From assembly GCF_012926525.1 (NCBI RefSeq), contig NZ_JABBNI010000004.1, positions 143,687 through 207,686 on the forward strand: 64,000 nt of DNA, given 5' to 3'. A model generated the notes under the pieces. That model was not told where the DNA came from. It was given only the letters and a program-made list of their open reading frames with translations, and made no database searches. Position 1 is the first letter of the stretch; each line of letters starts with the position of its first letter. Made by a program: the position numbers and the translations under genes. The stretch is from Clostridium muellerianum (GTDB lineage: Bacteria; Bacillota; Clostridia; Clostridiales; Clostridiaceae). Below are positions 26,965 to 36,256 of the stretch, piece by piece.

Positions 26965-29214
26965 TTAACTAATAACTTTTATCGTAACCGCAACTGTTGA
27001 TGTACAATGTTCTATAGTTGCTGTTACATGATAAGTACTAGCACTACTTAAATCTATAACCGGTGGATTCCATAAAAGGACCCGTAATCGTTTCGCTTTT
27101 TTAGTTCCGCCTGAGCCGTTTATAACTGCATATATCCTATCTGATAAACTACTCATATTAAGCACACCATCTGTACAGTCACTTTTCAAAACATTTATAG
27201 TTACTTTAGTCAAAGAACTACTTGTACCTACACTTGTGCTTCCATCTCCATTAATAGCTAGAATTCTTGGAATTACTCCTACAGTTGCTTTAACTTTTCT
27301 ATTACCACTTATGACACCATTTAAAGTAAACTTAGCAATTCTACAATCATCTAGATAATCACTAGTATCTGTAAAATTAGAATCAATACTAACAGCATCT
27401 GTCCAAGTTACTGCTACTTGTTTTCCTGTTGTTGGATCCTTTACTGTAGCAGGATATGAATCCCCCTGCATTATAGCTGCTAATTCACCTAAATCAACTG
27501 CATCTGGATTGCTAGGATCTACTGGATTGTCTGGGTAACTTGGATCATTCGGATCTACTCCTCCTTCTCCTGTAACTATAAGCATAAGGCCTACTTTTCC
27601 ACTATATCCACTTACAGTTCCTTCATAAGTATATACTCCAGTACCATACTTATTTTCAGCTCCCCAAGTTACTGGTACACTTTGGGTTGAATTATCGGTC
27701 ATTATAGCTGTTACAGTAGTTGGTAGTGTGAAACTTGATTTAACACTTACAGTTTTCTTTATATTGTTTATAGTCTTTATAATTTTTGTACTTGTTCCAC
27801 TATCACTAACTGTTAAAGTAAGCTTAACCTTTTTACTGTAGTTATCAACAGTACCATTAAAAACATATACACCAGGTTTATTTCCACTTTGAGTTCCATA
27901 ATCCCAAGTAACAGGCACTTGGGTTTTTGTACCATCAGTCATTTGAGCTTCCACAGTAGTTGGGAGATTATAAAAATTCCTGCTGCTTGCTGTTTTTACC
28001 AAATCATCAATCTTATAAGGTATTGGCTTAACTATAAGAGTAGAAAAGACCGTTTTATCTGTACCATGAATAGTTCCTGTAAAAGTATATAATCCTGGTT
28101 TAGATGTATTTATTTTAGTAAGGTTCCAATCCACACTAACTTCCTTTTTACTACCATCACTAGCAGTTACAACCATAGTTGGTCTAGGTGTATACTTTTC
28201 ATTTTGAATTATAGTATCTGTAACATTCTGTATGCTAGCTACTGCACTCGGTAAATTTTTAGCAATTTGCTCAGATTCATAAGTAACTGCTCCTGGACCT
28301 CCTAAAACCTTTATATTATTAACTATATGAGATTTTAAAAAATTCTGCGTATCATAAGACATAGGAGAATCTACAAATACAACAGGTGAATACGTTCTTG
28401 GTGCAAGTGCTGAAGCTCCTAAAGAATCTGGAAAATCTTTAGCTGACGAAATATACACAGTATCTGTCTTTAATTCCCCTATGAAAGCTTCTATTATACC
28501 TATATTGGAACTGTAACTATCCCCGATACCTATTCTCTTTACATTAGGAAGCCCCAATATTACAGAATCACTTATTTTATCTTGTCCACCTACTACATAT
28601 ATTTGATCTGCTTTTTTATATCCTTGAAGATATTTGCTTACAGAAGCTGGCATACTATATGTATCTACAGGAATTACTGGCATACCTTTAGCTGCTGCTA
28701 TGGCAGAAATAGACATTCCAGCTCTAAAATCGTTGCTATTTACAAGTGCAATTTCATTAGATTTACCAAGTTTTCCTGCTATCTGTATAGCTGTATCATA
28801 TCTGTCAGCTCCACCTAATCTGGTAACTTTAATTCCTCTGGACTTTAAGGAATCTTCTATAGCCTGAGATATTACTCCTCTACCTCCAATTATAAATACA
28901 TTTTTTACACCTAGCCTATTTATCTCTACCGAAGTATAAGGATTTAACACATCTCTAGATGTAAGTAAAATAGGAGCATCAAATTTTTTAGCTAAAGGAG
29001 CTGCTGATAAAGCATCTGGGAAATTTTCTCCATTTACTATAACTGCATATGAAGAACTAGCCTTCCATCCATCTTGACAAACTTTAGCTGCAGTTTCATA
29101 CCTATCTATACCATTATACCTAGTTGTTACAACCTCAGCCTTAACTTTAAAAGTTGAAAAACATAAACTGGCTGCTATCATTGCTACAATAAAAGTTAAT
29201 CTTTTACTTTTCAA
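26965..29214 (-). CDS. Cell wall protein: CWB2 repeats plus Big_4-type Ig repeats
   Basis: A 749-residue exported protein. A signal peptide (residues 1-26) is followed by three cell wall binding 2 repeats (about 30-330) with hallmark phrases RYETAAKVCQDGW, NFPDALSAAPLAKKFDAPIL, VFIIGGRGVIS and LGGADRYDTA. These repeats bind secondary wall polymer in C. difficile Cwp proteins. Three Big_4-like domains follow (SKKEVSVDWNLTKINTSKPG; VPVTWDYGTQSGNKPGVYVF; VPVTWGAENKYGTGVYTYEG). The C-terminal region is unassigned. The start is TTG, after AAAGGAG. It lies only 15 bases after the CWB2-LRR gene, so the two form an operon. Confidence 0.88.
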   Translation of the reverse strand: MKSKRLTFIVAMIAASLCFSTFKVKAEVVTTRYNGIDRYETAAKVCQDGWKASSSYAVIVNGENFPDALSAAPLAKKFDAPILLTSRDVLNPYTSVEINRLGVKNVFIIGGRGVISQAIEDSLKSRGIKVTRLGGADRYDTAIQIAGKLGKSNEIALVNSNDFRAGMSISAIAAAKGMPVIPVDTYSMPASVSKYLQGYKKADQIYVVGGQDKISDSVILGLPNVKRIGIGDSYSSNIGIIEAFIGELKTDTVYISSAKDFPDSLGASALAPRTYSPVVFVDSPMSYDTQNFLKSHIVNNIKVLGGPGAVTYESEQIAKNLPSAVASIQNVTDTIIQNEKYTPRPTMVVTASDGSKKEVSVDWNLTKINTSKPGLYTFTGTIHGTDKTVFSTLIVKPIPYKIDDLVKTASSRNFYNLPTTVEAQMTDGTKTQVPVTWDYGTQSGNKPGVYVFNGTVDNYSKKVKLTLTVSDSGTSTKIIKTINNIKKTVSVKSSFTLPTTVTAIMTDNSTQSVPVTWGAENKYGTGVYTYEGTVSGYSGKVGLMLIVTGEGGVDPNDPSYPDNPVDPSNPDAVDLGELAAIMQGDSYPATVKDPTTGKQVAVTWTDAVSIDSNFTDTSDYLDDCRIAKFTLNGVISGNRKVKATVGVIPRILAINGDGSTSVGTSSSLTKVTINVLKSDCTDGVLNMSSLSDRIYAVINGSGGTKKAKRLRVLLWNPPVIDLSSASTYHVTATIEHCTSTVAVTIKVIS

Positions 29215-29229
29215 TGTTACTACTCCTTT

Positions 29230-31992
29230 CTAAATTTCTTCCAAAACTGCATTTACAGCATTAAAAAAATCTTTATAATTTTGATACATTATTATTTTTT
29301 GCGAAGCCAAATCACTATCCTTTTGAATTTCATCTAAGGCATACTGAAGATTCTTTATATCCTTATTACTTGAATAATTTGCTGTTTCATAGGATGCTTC
29401 TTGAATCTGCTCTTTAATTTTTTCCATATCACTACTGTATTTTTGTACTAAATTTCTATAATAGTCATATCTGTAATCTGCATAAACATAATTTATTTTT
29501 CCTATTAGCTTCTCTTTTTCTATAGGTTTAGATGTATATAAAAGTTGTGCTTCCAAATCTTTAACCTTCTTATTCATAGAATCTTTCTTACTCATTTCCT
29601 CTACATTATAATTAATACTATTCAATTGATTTTTAAGGTTGTCTATATATCCTTGAGTCATACCACTTAAAGATATTTCATAAGTAATCCAATTTCTATT
29701 TTTATAAAGATCTTGCAATTGACTATCATATGTGCCTAAATCATATGCATGATATAGCTTTCTATACCTAAGTTTAGTATAATCTCCATAGCTATACATG
29801 CTTTGAAAATTTGAAATTTGGTCTTTAATTTGAGCATCAATTGTAATATCACTGTCATAGGAGCTCGTACCTATAATTGATGACACATCGAAATCTTTAT
29901 AATATAGAGATTTTGAAATATCTAATATTGGTGTATAGTCTTTTATAGGATTATCCTCTATATAAAGAGTAGTTAAATGTGTAAGTCCACTAAGCAAAGA
30001 TACATCATCTATTTTATCATTGCTAGCATTTAAATATTTAAGATTAATTAATTTTTTTAAAGGCTTTAAATCATCACTATCTATAGAGCTGTTATAGCTT
30101 ATATCTAGATAAGTTATGCCTGTCAGTTTTTCTATAAAATCTAAATCATATAAGTCAGCATGACTTAATTTTAATGTAGTTAGATTAGTTAAATCCTTTA
30201 AGCTATCCAAGCTGCCAACATCATTACCATTTAAGTTCAAAGATACTAAACTTGTCATATCCTTTAAATTACTAAGACTTGTTATTCTATTTCTATTGCT
30301 AGAATAATCATCTAAAATACTGTTACTTAAATCTAAAGAAACAATATACTTTAACTTTTTAAAAACATTATCACTAGTTTCTTCATATTCTGTCTCATTT
30401 TCTTCCTTATACATTTTTCTTGAATGATTAAGATCCTCTATTCTATTATCACTTACATTAAGTTCTTTAAGATTTACTAAATTTGAAATGTAAGATATAT
30501 CTTCTATATTGTTATGGCTTAAATTAAGATTTTCAAGTTCATCTAATCTGACAATAGGACTTATATCTTTTATTTGGTTATAACTTAAATTTAAACTTTT
30601 TAAATGAACTAAATTTTCAATTCCTGAAATACTTAATATATTTTGATTAGTAAGATCTAAAGAAGTTATTCCTTTTACATCTGAAAAATATATATTCCTA
30701 TCATGAATGTTCAATTTATCTCTTATAACTTTTTCAAAAGCTTTATCTGGAAATTTAACTGAATCCGAATCTGACTTAAATCCTACTGCGTTATCGAAAG
30801 CTATATTTCCAAATATTTCACTTACTTTTGCTCCTGGCATTACTCCTTCTCCTCCAAGAACTGTAAGATATTCAGGATTTACAGAGTCGCTTCCGTAATT
30901 AGGAATCTTGCTTAAGATAAAGTCTTTCACTAACCCTGAATTAGACGAACCAGAAAGTATTATAGGAGATTTTGTTTTTGCTGCAAGTGCTGCTCCAGAT
31001 AACGCATCTGCAAAACCTCCACCTGAAGCTAAATACAAATTATCAAGACTTAACATATCGCCCTTAACAAAATATTGAGTTTGTTTGTTATTATCATCAT
31101 TATAATTACTATTTTGTGTACTTGTAGCACTGGCCTTTTGAACGAACCTACCTATTGCATTTATATTTCTATAATATTGATCTTTTCCTTCAATTCTTTC
31201 TACAGTATTCCCCTCACCTTGAAATTCATCAACTACATTATCAGTTACTACGTTACTGTCTCCCATTACAAAAACATGGTAATCTCTAAAAATTCCCGAA
31301 CTGGTGTTAGCATTATTACTATTATTACTATTATTACTACTATTTGAACTACTATTGCTGCTATTATCATATTCACTATTTTTTATAGTATTTAAATTTC
31401 TTATATACTTCTTCGTTACATCAGGAACATAATTTTTAGGAACTAAAAGCACAGGAACTCCCATAGCTGCTGCAGCAGGTCCTATAGATAAAGCATCTGC
31501 ATAATCCTCTCCTGTAGCTACTGTAATTGCTTCTGTTTTTCCAAACTTTTCAGCTATCTTTACAGAAGTCTCGTATCTATCAGCACCTGCTAATCTTTCA
31601 GTTTGTATTCCTTGATTTTGCAATTGCTTCTCTATGCTACTATTTATAGACCCTTGTCCTCCTATTAGAAATACTTTTCCTACATGGAGCTGCTTAATTT
31701 CATCCATAATTTTTGATGGCATGAAATTGCTATATGTTAGAAGTATAGGCGCATCATACTTTTTAGCAAGAGGAACTGAACTTAAAGCATCGGGATAATT
31801 TTCTCCACAAGCAATTACTGCATAGTAAGAAGAAGACCATCCATCCTGTGCTACCTTAATACAAGTATCATACCTATCACTTCCCCCCAATCTTTTTATA
31901 TTAGGAAATGAAGCTCGTACTGTATATGGAAACGTAGTACTTAAAACAAATGTTAATACTAAAATGGCTATATTCTTCCTTCTCTTAATCAC
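29230..31992 (-). CDS. Cell wall protein: CWB2 repeats plus leucine-rich repeats (internalin-like)
   Basis: About 920 residues. A signal peptide (KNIAILVLTFVLSTTFPY) is followed by three CWB2 repeats (LGGSDRYDTCIKVAQDGW, LAGADRYETSVKIAEKFG, a third interrupted by Asn/Ser-rich inserts). Seven or more leucine-rich repeats follow (SLNLSYNQIKDISPIVRL, NLNLSHNNIEDISYISNL, ELNVSDNRIEDL). A coiled-coil tail makes up the last 200 residues. The longest frame begins 15 codons earlier at an ATG. GGAGG placed 7 bases before the GTG at 31990-31992 makes that the better start. The architecture resembles internalin-like adhesins anchored by CWB2. Confidence 0.87.
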   Translation of the reverse strand: MIKRRKNIAILVLTFVLSTTFPYTVRASFPNIKRLGGSDRYDTCIKVAQDGWSSSYYAVIACGENYPDALSSVPLAKKYDAPILLTYSNFMPSKIMDEIKQLHVGKVFLIGGQGSINSSIEKQLQNQGIQTERLAGADRYETSVKIAEKFGKTEAITVATGEDYADALSIGPAAAAMGVPVLLVPKNYVPDVTKKYIRNLNTIKNSEYDNSSNSSSNSSNNSNNSNNANTSSGIFRDYHVFVMGDSNVVTDNVVDEFQGEGNTVERIEGKDQYYRNINAIGRFVQKASATSTQNSNYNDDNNKQTQYFVKGDMLSLDNLYLASGGGFADALSGAALAAKTKSPIILSGSSNSGLVKDFILSKIPNYGSDSVNPEYLTVLGGEGVMPGAKVSEIFGNIAFDNAVGFKSDSDSVKFPDKAFEKVIRDKLNIHDRNIYFSDVKGITSLDLTNQNILSISGIENLVHLKSLNLSYNQIKDISPIVRLDELENLNLSHNNIEDISYISNLVNLKELNVSDNRIEDLNHSRKMYKEENETEYEETSDNVFKKLKYIVSLDLSNSILDDYSSNRNRITSLSNLKDMTSLVSLNLNGNDVGSLDSLKDLTNLTTLKLSHADLYDLDFIEKLTGITYLDISYNSSIDSDDLKPLKKLINLKYLNASNDKIDDVSLLSGLTHLTTLYIEDNPIKDYTPILDISKSLYYKDFDVSSIIGTSSYDSDITIDAQIKDQISNFQSMYSYGDYTKLRYRKLYHAYDLGTYDSQLQDLYKNRNWITYEISLSGMTQGYIDNLKNQLNSINYNVEEMSKKDSMNKKVKDLEAQLLYTSKPIEKEKLIGKINYVYADYRYDYYRNLVQKYSSDMEKIKEQIQEASYETANYSSNKDIKNLQYALDEIQKDSDLASQKIIMYQNYKDFFNAVNAVLEEI
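31311..31375. repeat. Trinucleotide-rich tract encoding an Asn/Ser linker
   Basis: Runs of ATT/ACT-type triplets (minus-strand AAT and AGT codons) encode an Asn/Ser-rich linker inside the third CWB2 repeat. Triplet slippage would change linker length without a frameshift. Confidence 0.75.
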
Positions 31993-32052
31993 TTTTTTTC
32001 CTCCAAATGTAAAATATAAATTCATAGTTAAAAACATACTTTGTTTATATTA

Positions 32053-32105
32053 TTATCGAACAATATTAAATTATCCTTAATCATTGTCTAAAGGATAATT
32101 GTACC
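32053..32105 (-). promoter_or_regulatory. Candidate promoter with overlapping inverted repeat upstream of the CWB2-LRR operon
   Basis: The inverted repeat TTATCCTT / AAGGATAA (12-base loop, about 32071-32098) overlaps a possible sigma-A pair TAGACA-N16-TAATAT. A weak sigma-28-like pair TAAG-N15-TTCGATAA (-10 at 32053-32060) also overlaps it. The repeat could be an operator. Which promoter, if any, is used cannot be decided by eye. Confidence 0.35.
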
Positions 32106-32124
32106 ATAACTTACAAAATGCATC

Positions 32125-32164
32125 AAAAAAATCTAGGAATATGCACAGCATCCATCCTAGATTT
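32125..32164 (-). terminator. Terminator after the 112-residue gene
   Basis: AAATCTAGGA (32129-32138) pairs perfectly with TCCTAGATTT (32155-32164), followed on the minus strand by T residues. Confidence 0.8.
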
Positions 32165-32173
32165 AATTCTTTT

Positions 32174-32512
32174 TTAAAACATTTTAGTTTCATAAGGTTC
32201 TATCTTAACATACATATCAAACATTTCTAAAGCTTGCTTTCGAGTTATCTGACCATTTACTAATTTTCTATGTAAAATATATAAATTGGCATTCATATCT
32301 GGATCAGTATTTTTGGTTTCTTTCATTTTTTTCAATATTCTCTCCTCAAGAGACAAACTATTTATACTTATCTCTTCATCTAAAAGATCAAATAACTTTT
32401 CTGCTTCTTTCCTTATATCTTTTTCCCTACTTGACATTTTTATAATACTTAACCCATTTCTTACTTTTTCTATAAGTTTTTTATCTATATACATTTTTTC
32501 TTCATTTTCCAA
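32174..32512 (-). CDS. Hypothetical helical protein
   Basis: I do not recognise this 112-residue protein. It is charged and helical. A central segment (SREKDIRKEAEKLFDLLDEE) and a C-terminal segment (LYILHRKLVNGQITRKQALE) look like a small helical bundle. There is no signal peptide or membrane segment. The start is TTG, chosen because GGTGGG lies 8 bases upstream. It is monocistronic with its own terminator and is transcribed divergently from ssb. It may be regulatory, but nothing in the sequence proves this. Confidence 0.6.
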   Translation of the reverse strand: MENEEKMYIDKKLIEKVRNGLSIIKMSSREKDIRKEAEKLFDLLDEEISINSLSLEERILKKMKETKNTDPDMNANLYILHRKLVNGQITRKQALEMFDMYVKIEPYETKMF

Positions 32513-32735
32513 ATTAAATTCCCACCTTTATATTAATAAATTAACCTACAAAAATAAACTTTATTAACTTTATTTTAACAATTTACTTAGCTCTAGTCAA
32601 TTGAATATATAAATTAATTAAAATTTTTATTAAATATGAATTTTATTTATTTTTAATCATATGCACATATATTACAATAAATATTAAAATTATCGAATAC
32701 ATTTTTAATTTTTTAAAAATAGTTTTATGTCTTTA

Positions 32736-32764
32736 TGATTAATGCATCTCTATCTGGTTATAAT
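32736..32764 (+). promoter_or_regulatory. Putative sigma-A promoter of ssb
   Basis: TGATTA (32736-32741), 17 bases, TATAAT (32759-32764), 34 bases before the TTG start. Perfect -10, weak -35. Confidence 0.45.
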
Positions 32765-32798
32765 TTTCTATAAGAAAGTTAATAGGGAGGTTTAAAAA

Positions 32799-33131
32799 TT
32801 GAATAAAGTAATGCTTATTGGAAGGCTTACAAAAGATTCCAAAATTATAAAATTGCAAAATAGTACAAGAGGCGCCGTAAAATTCAGATTAGCTGTAAAT
32901 AGAAATTATTCCAAAGATAAAGACAAAAAAACAGACTTCATTGAAATAGCTTACTGGAGTGACCACCCTTGTAAGATGCATGAATATCTTACTAAAGGAA
33001 AATTAGTAGGAGTAAGTGGAAAAATAATCACTGGAAGTTATGTGGACAATAATAATATAAAAAAATATTTCACTATGGTTCAAGCAGATACAATTAAATT
33101 TTTAGAAAGTAAAAAAGAAAAAGCCATGTAG
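32799..33131 (+). CDS. ssb: Short single-stranded DNA-binding protein (secondary SSB)
   Basis: A 110-residue OB-fold protein of the SSB/PriB family. It begins NKVMLIGRLTKDSKIIKL and continues with AVKFRLAVNRNYSKDKDKKT, DFIEIAYW and LTKGKLVGVSGKII. It lacks the long flexible linker and acidic DDxIPF tail of housekeeping SSB, ending KFLESKKEKAM, so it cannot recruit partners through that tail. The start is TTG, after GGGAGG. It is the only plus-strand intact gene in the first 61 kb. It is probably an accessory SSB from mobile DNA or a competence/sporulation-type paralogue; which one is unclear. Confidence 0.85.
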   Translation: MNKVMLIGRLTKDSKIIKLQNSTRGAVKFRLAVNRNYSKDKDKKTDFIEIAYWSDHPCKMHEYLTKGKLVGVSGKIITGSYVDNNNIKKYFTMVQADTIKFLESKKEKAM

Positions 33132-33170
33132 CAAAAACTAGTAACTAATTCAACCTTCACAGTTTGGGCA

Positions 33171-33645
33171 TATTGCGACGCAAAGGTGCAGTAGTAGTTT
33201 GGATTTTAACTTTTACTCCATGATATATGGTAAGTGTTTCATCACTGCTAAATGTTTTAATTATTCTAAAGCTCGAAATTTTTGAAAGCCTAAGAACTTT
33301 GTCAAACTCGGTTCCCTCAAACAGGACTAAAGTTCTAAGGCTTTCAAAAATTTTGAACTAAGAATAATACTAAAACAATTTAGCTAATGTGATGAAACAC
33401 TTACCATATATCACTACATAAAAGTTAAAATCCAAACTAGTAACTTCAAGCGTACGCATATAATTCAATTGTCATAAGTTATTTTCTATTTTGCATAAAT
33501 ATTTCGAAAGAGATTGATCATAATGTATTATAAGCAATTTTTAATATTAAAATTACAATAGTTACTACACAACTTTTTAGGTGGAGGGAGCTTTTATACA
33601 CCATATATTCAATGCGGACTCCACCTAAAAAGTTGCGTCGCAATA
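33171..33645. repeat. 475-bp nested palindromic element (MITE-like)
   Basis: Perfect 13-bp terminal inverted repeats, TATTGCGACGCAA (33171-33183) and TTGCGTCGCAATA (33633-33645). Inside is a long imperfect palindrome, 33195-33439, whose arms start TAGTTTGGATTTTAACTTTT and can be followed for about 110 bases to a loop near CGGTTCCCTC. A second hairpin has arms CAACTTTTTAGGTGGAG and CTCCACCTAAAAAGTTG (about 33570-33634). There is no ORF. It fills the gap between ssb and the HD-GYP gene and could also act as a bidirectional terminator. Confidence 0.7.
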
Positions 33646-33667
33646 TTTTTATTTTACGAATTACATT

Positions 33668-34729
33668 TTATACAATACTAGTTATGACTAAACTTATACT
33701 TTTTACCAAATCTATTTCATAAGGTTCCACATCTTTTTTAGTTTCACTATCATAAATAACTCTAATTACAGGTCTATCAGGAAAATTTTCATTTTGTCTT
33801 ACCACATAGCCTTCCACACCATCAGACAATTTTACACAACATCCAAGTGGATATACTGAAAATGATTTCTTAAATATTTTTACTATATCCTTATCAAAAA
33901 TAGTGCCACTACCTGCCAATATCAATTCATAAGCATCATTGGGTGTAAATGTTTTTTTATATTCCCTGCTATTAGTTATAGTATCATAAACGTCACTTAT
34001 GGTAATTATACGTGCAAACCTTGATATAGACTTTCCATCCATTCCATAAGGATAGCCTTTACCATCCATTCTCTCATGATGCTGCTGGACAGCCTTTACT
34101 ATGGCATCTGATATTCTTAAATTCTTCTTTAAAATAGCAGCTCCCAAATATGGATGCTCCTTAAATTGCTTTAGTTCTTCTTCCGTAAAATTTCCTTCTT
34201 TATTTACTACATTTTTAGGTAATACAATTTTTCCAATGTCATGAAGAATTGCTGCAACTCCTAATTCTTTAATGGAATTTGAATCTAATTTCATAGCAGT
34301 ACCTATAAAAGTAGACATAATACATACATCAATGCTATGGACATAAGTAATATTACTATAGGTTTGAATATCATATAAGCTTTGGTTTATATCTGCGTCT
34401 CTTTGTATATAACTTATAAGATCTTCTACAACTTTTATATAGTCATTCATTGCTTTTTTATCTGATACCATAGATGTGCTTTTCATTATCTTTGACATAT
34501 TCTCCAAAGTTGTCTGTTTCAACTGACTTACTTTTTCATCTTCTACATTGACATCTGCTAACCTTTCGTCTTCAACATATACATAAAAAATTCCCATTTC
34601 CAACATTTTTCTTATATAACTGCCATTTAACTTTGTACCTGCTTTAAGAAGTACCCTACCATCACTTGTAAATATATTTTTTCCTAGTATTTCATCTCCG
34701 TTTAAGTTATTAATAAGCTGCAACTTCAT
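33668..34729 (-). CDS. HD-GYP domain protein (probable cyclic-di-GMP phosphodiesterase)
   Basis: A 353-residue cytoplasmic protein. Residues 1-125 form an N-terminal DUF3391-like or unassigned domain. The HD-GYP domain has HDIGKIVLPKNVV near residue 165, then KEHPYLGAAIL, the motif HHERMDGKGYPYG near 217, and ISDVYDTITNSREYKK. The HD and GYP residues are intact, so hydrolysis of c-di-GMP is likely. The last 50 residues form a small beta domain. AGGAG precedes the ATG, with a consensus-like promoter at 34784-34812. Its position among motility and surface genes fits control of the motile/sessile switch. Confidence 0.88.
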   Translation of the reverse strand: MKLQLINNLNGDEILGKNIFTSDGRVLLKAGTKLNGSYIRKMLEMGIFYVYVEDERLADVNVEDEKVSQLKQTTLENMSKIMKSTSMVSDKKAMNDYIKVVEDLISYIQRDADINQSLYDIQTYSNITYVHSIDVCIMSTFIGTAMKLDSNSIKELGVAAILHDIGKIVLPKNVVNKEGNFTEEELKQFKEHPYLGAAILKKNLRISDAIVKAVQQHHERMDGKGYPYGMDGKSISRFARIITISDVYDTITNSREYKKTFTPNDAYELILAGSGTIFDKDIVKIFKKSFSVYPLGCCVKLSDGVEGYVVRQNENFPDRPVIRVIYDSETKKDVEPYEIDLVKSISLVITSIV

Positions 34730-34783
34730 TTAACACACTCCTATAAATTATAATCAATTAAGAAATATATCAGTTGGCTTTAA

Positions 34784-34812
34784 ATTCTAATTTTATTTAA
34801 AATTTAAGTCAA
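34784..34812 (-). promoter_or_regulatory. Sigma-A promoter of the HD-GYP gene
   Basis: Minus strand TTGACT (34807-34812), 17 bases, TAGAAT (34784-34789), 55 bases before the ATG. Apart from this and the flagellin 2 terminator, the gap 34730-35205 shows nothing. Confidence 0.6.
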
Positions 34813-35125
34813 ATATATTGAAAATACTTACAAATTGTTTTCTTATGAATTATATTATATACAATTTTTATACATTTTTCATCTATATTCGAAATAAATA
34901 TTAATTTTTTAAATTGCAGTTATCTAATTTTAAACTTTAAATATATTCTTTTTCTTATTTTCTATACAAATATTAAATTCTTCTACTTTTACTGTTTTAA
35001 TACTAGGTTTTCTAGCCTCTAAAAAAATTCTCTCTTTCTGAATACTCTTACTTCATAAACTTCTTGAATTTTATAGATATTTTCTTCACATTTAAGTCTA
35101 TATTATTGTTTATAAAGCTTTATTA

Positions 35126-35156
35126 AAAAAATGCAAGAATAATTCTTGCATTTTTT
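35126..35156 (-). terminator. Terminator after flagellin 2
   Basis: Perfect 14-bp stem AAAAAATGCAAGAA / TTCTTGCATTTTTT with a 3-base loop, about 50 bases past the stop. Confidence 0.85.
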
Positions 35157-35205
35157 ATTATTATTCTTTTATTTATACACAAAAAATTAGATATATTATT
35201 GATCT

Positions 35206-36000
35206 TTATACCAATAAAGATATACTACTTTGTTGTTGCTGCATTGAATTTGATAAAGCTGCAATACTAGAATATAATTTTGTATTAGATTGGGTAAATA
35301 AGCTTATTTGTTGAGCAATGTCAGAATCTGTATAATTAGAATTAGCTGATTGATAATTAAGTGATGTTTGATTTGCATTATCCATAGTATAATCAAGACT
35401 ATTAGTTATAGCCCCAATTTTACTGCGGGAAGATGAAAGTCGATTAATGGCACCATCAATGCTTTTCAAACTATCTGAAGCTGAAGACTGTGTTGCAACA
35501 TTTGTACTAATACCTAATGCATCACTAGAAACATTTCCTATAGATATAGACATATTTTCACCACTATTAGCACCTATTTGTGTTGTAAAATTGCTCAATG
35601 TTCCATTATTGGTGTAAATACCATTAAACTGAGTGTTCTTTGCATTTGAATCTAATTGGGACTTCAATTGATCCATTTCCTGCTGTATACACGAGCGATC
35701 CTCATCAGTTAAAGTACCATTACCTGCTTGTACAGTTAATTCTCTCATGCGCTGTAAAACATCTGTACTGTTGCCCATTGAGCCTTCTGCTGTGTCTAGC
35801 AAAGATGTAGAATCCTGAATATTTCTAGATGCTTGATCTAACCCTGTACCTTGACTTTTCAAATTTTCTGATATGGCCAAATTTGCAGCATTATCAGCAG
35901 CACTATTAAGCTTACTAGCTGTTGCTATACGAAGCATTGCCATTTGTTTACCAGCAATAGATTGATTATAGTATGAGGATGAATATGATTGTATCTGCAT
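35206..36000 (-). CDS. Flagellin 2 (divergent, contains a cysteine)
   Basis: A 264-residue flagellin. The N-terminal D0/D1 region is unusual at its start (MQIQSYSSSYYNQSIAGKQM). It then follows the family (KLNSAADNAANLAISENLKS, RNIQDSTSLLDTAEGSM, LQRMRELTVQAGNGTLTDED). The C-terminus (SDIAQQISLFTQSNTKLYSS) diverges from the usual IRDxD...LR end. Residue about 105 is cysteine (DRSCIQQEM), rare in flagellins. AGGTGGTGA precedes the ATG and a good sigma-A promoter lies upstream. It may be a minor or structurally special flagellin rather than the main filament subunit. Confidence 0.87.
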   Translation of the reverse strand: MQIQSYSSSYYNQSIAGKQMAMLRIATASKLNSAADNAANLAISENLKSQGTGLDQASRNIQDSTSLLDTAEGSMGNSTDVLQRMRELTVQAGNGTLTDEDRSCIQQEMDQLKSQLDSNAKNTQFNGIYTNNGTLSNFTTQIGANSGENMSISIGNVSSDALGISTNVATQSSASDSLKSIDGAINRLSSSRSKIGAITNSLDYTMDNANQTSLNYQSANSNYTDSDIAQQISLFTQSNTKLYSSIAALSNSMQQQQSSISLLV

Positions 36001-36048
36001 ATTTAATCACCACCTTAAATTATTTAATTGTGTAAAACTTATATTTTT

Positions 36049-36077
36049 ATACTACCATTTTCCACAAATATTTACAA
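36049..36077 (-). promoter_or_regulatory. Sigma-A promoter of flagellin 2
   Basis: Minus strand TTGTAA (36072-36077), exactly 17 bases, TAGTAT (36049-36054). A sigma-28-like -10 GCTGATAA lies farther up (36130-36137) but has no matching TAAA box, so sigma-A control looks more likely. The rest of 36001-36257 shows nothing else. Confidence 0.55.
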
Positions 36078-36256
36078 TACTCTTCAAAATTTTTATGTAA
36101 TTTTATAGATTTTTGGTTTCATTCATAATTTATCAGCTTTATTATATTCATAAACTCTTCTAACTCTATTAAATAAGATACGCCTAATATTCGAATTATG
36201 CTAAATAGAAAGTTGTTTTACACATAAATGTATGAATATACCATAATGTCATAAAA

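Noticed and set aside
33195..33439. Palindrome as a tRNA/rRNA or riboswitch locus
   Set aside because: Near-perfect self-complementarity over 100 bases fits a palindromic element, not a known RNA. No tRNA or rRNA was recognised.
36130..36137. Sigma-28-like -10 (GCTGATAA) upstream of flagellin 2
   Set aside because: No TAAA box at 15-16 bases; a sigma-A promoter with exact 17-base spacing lies closer to the gene.
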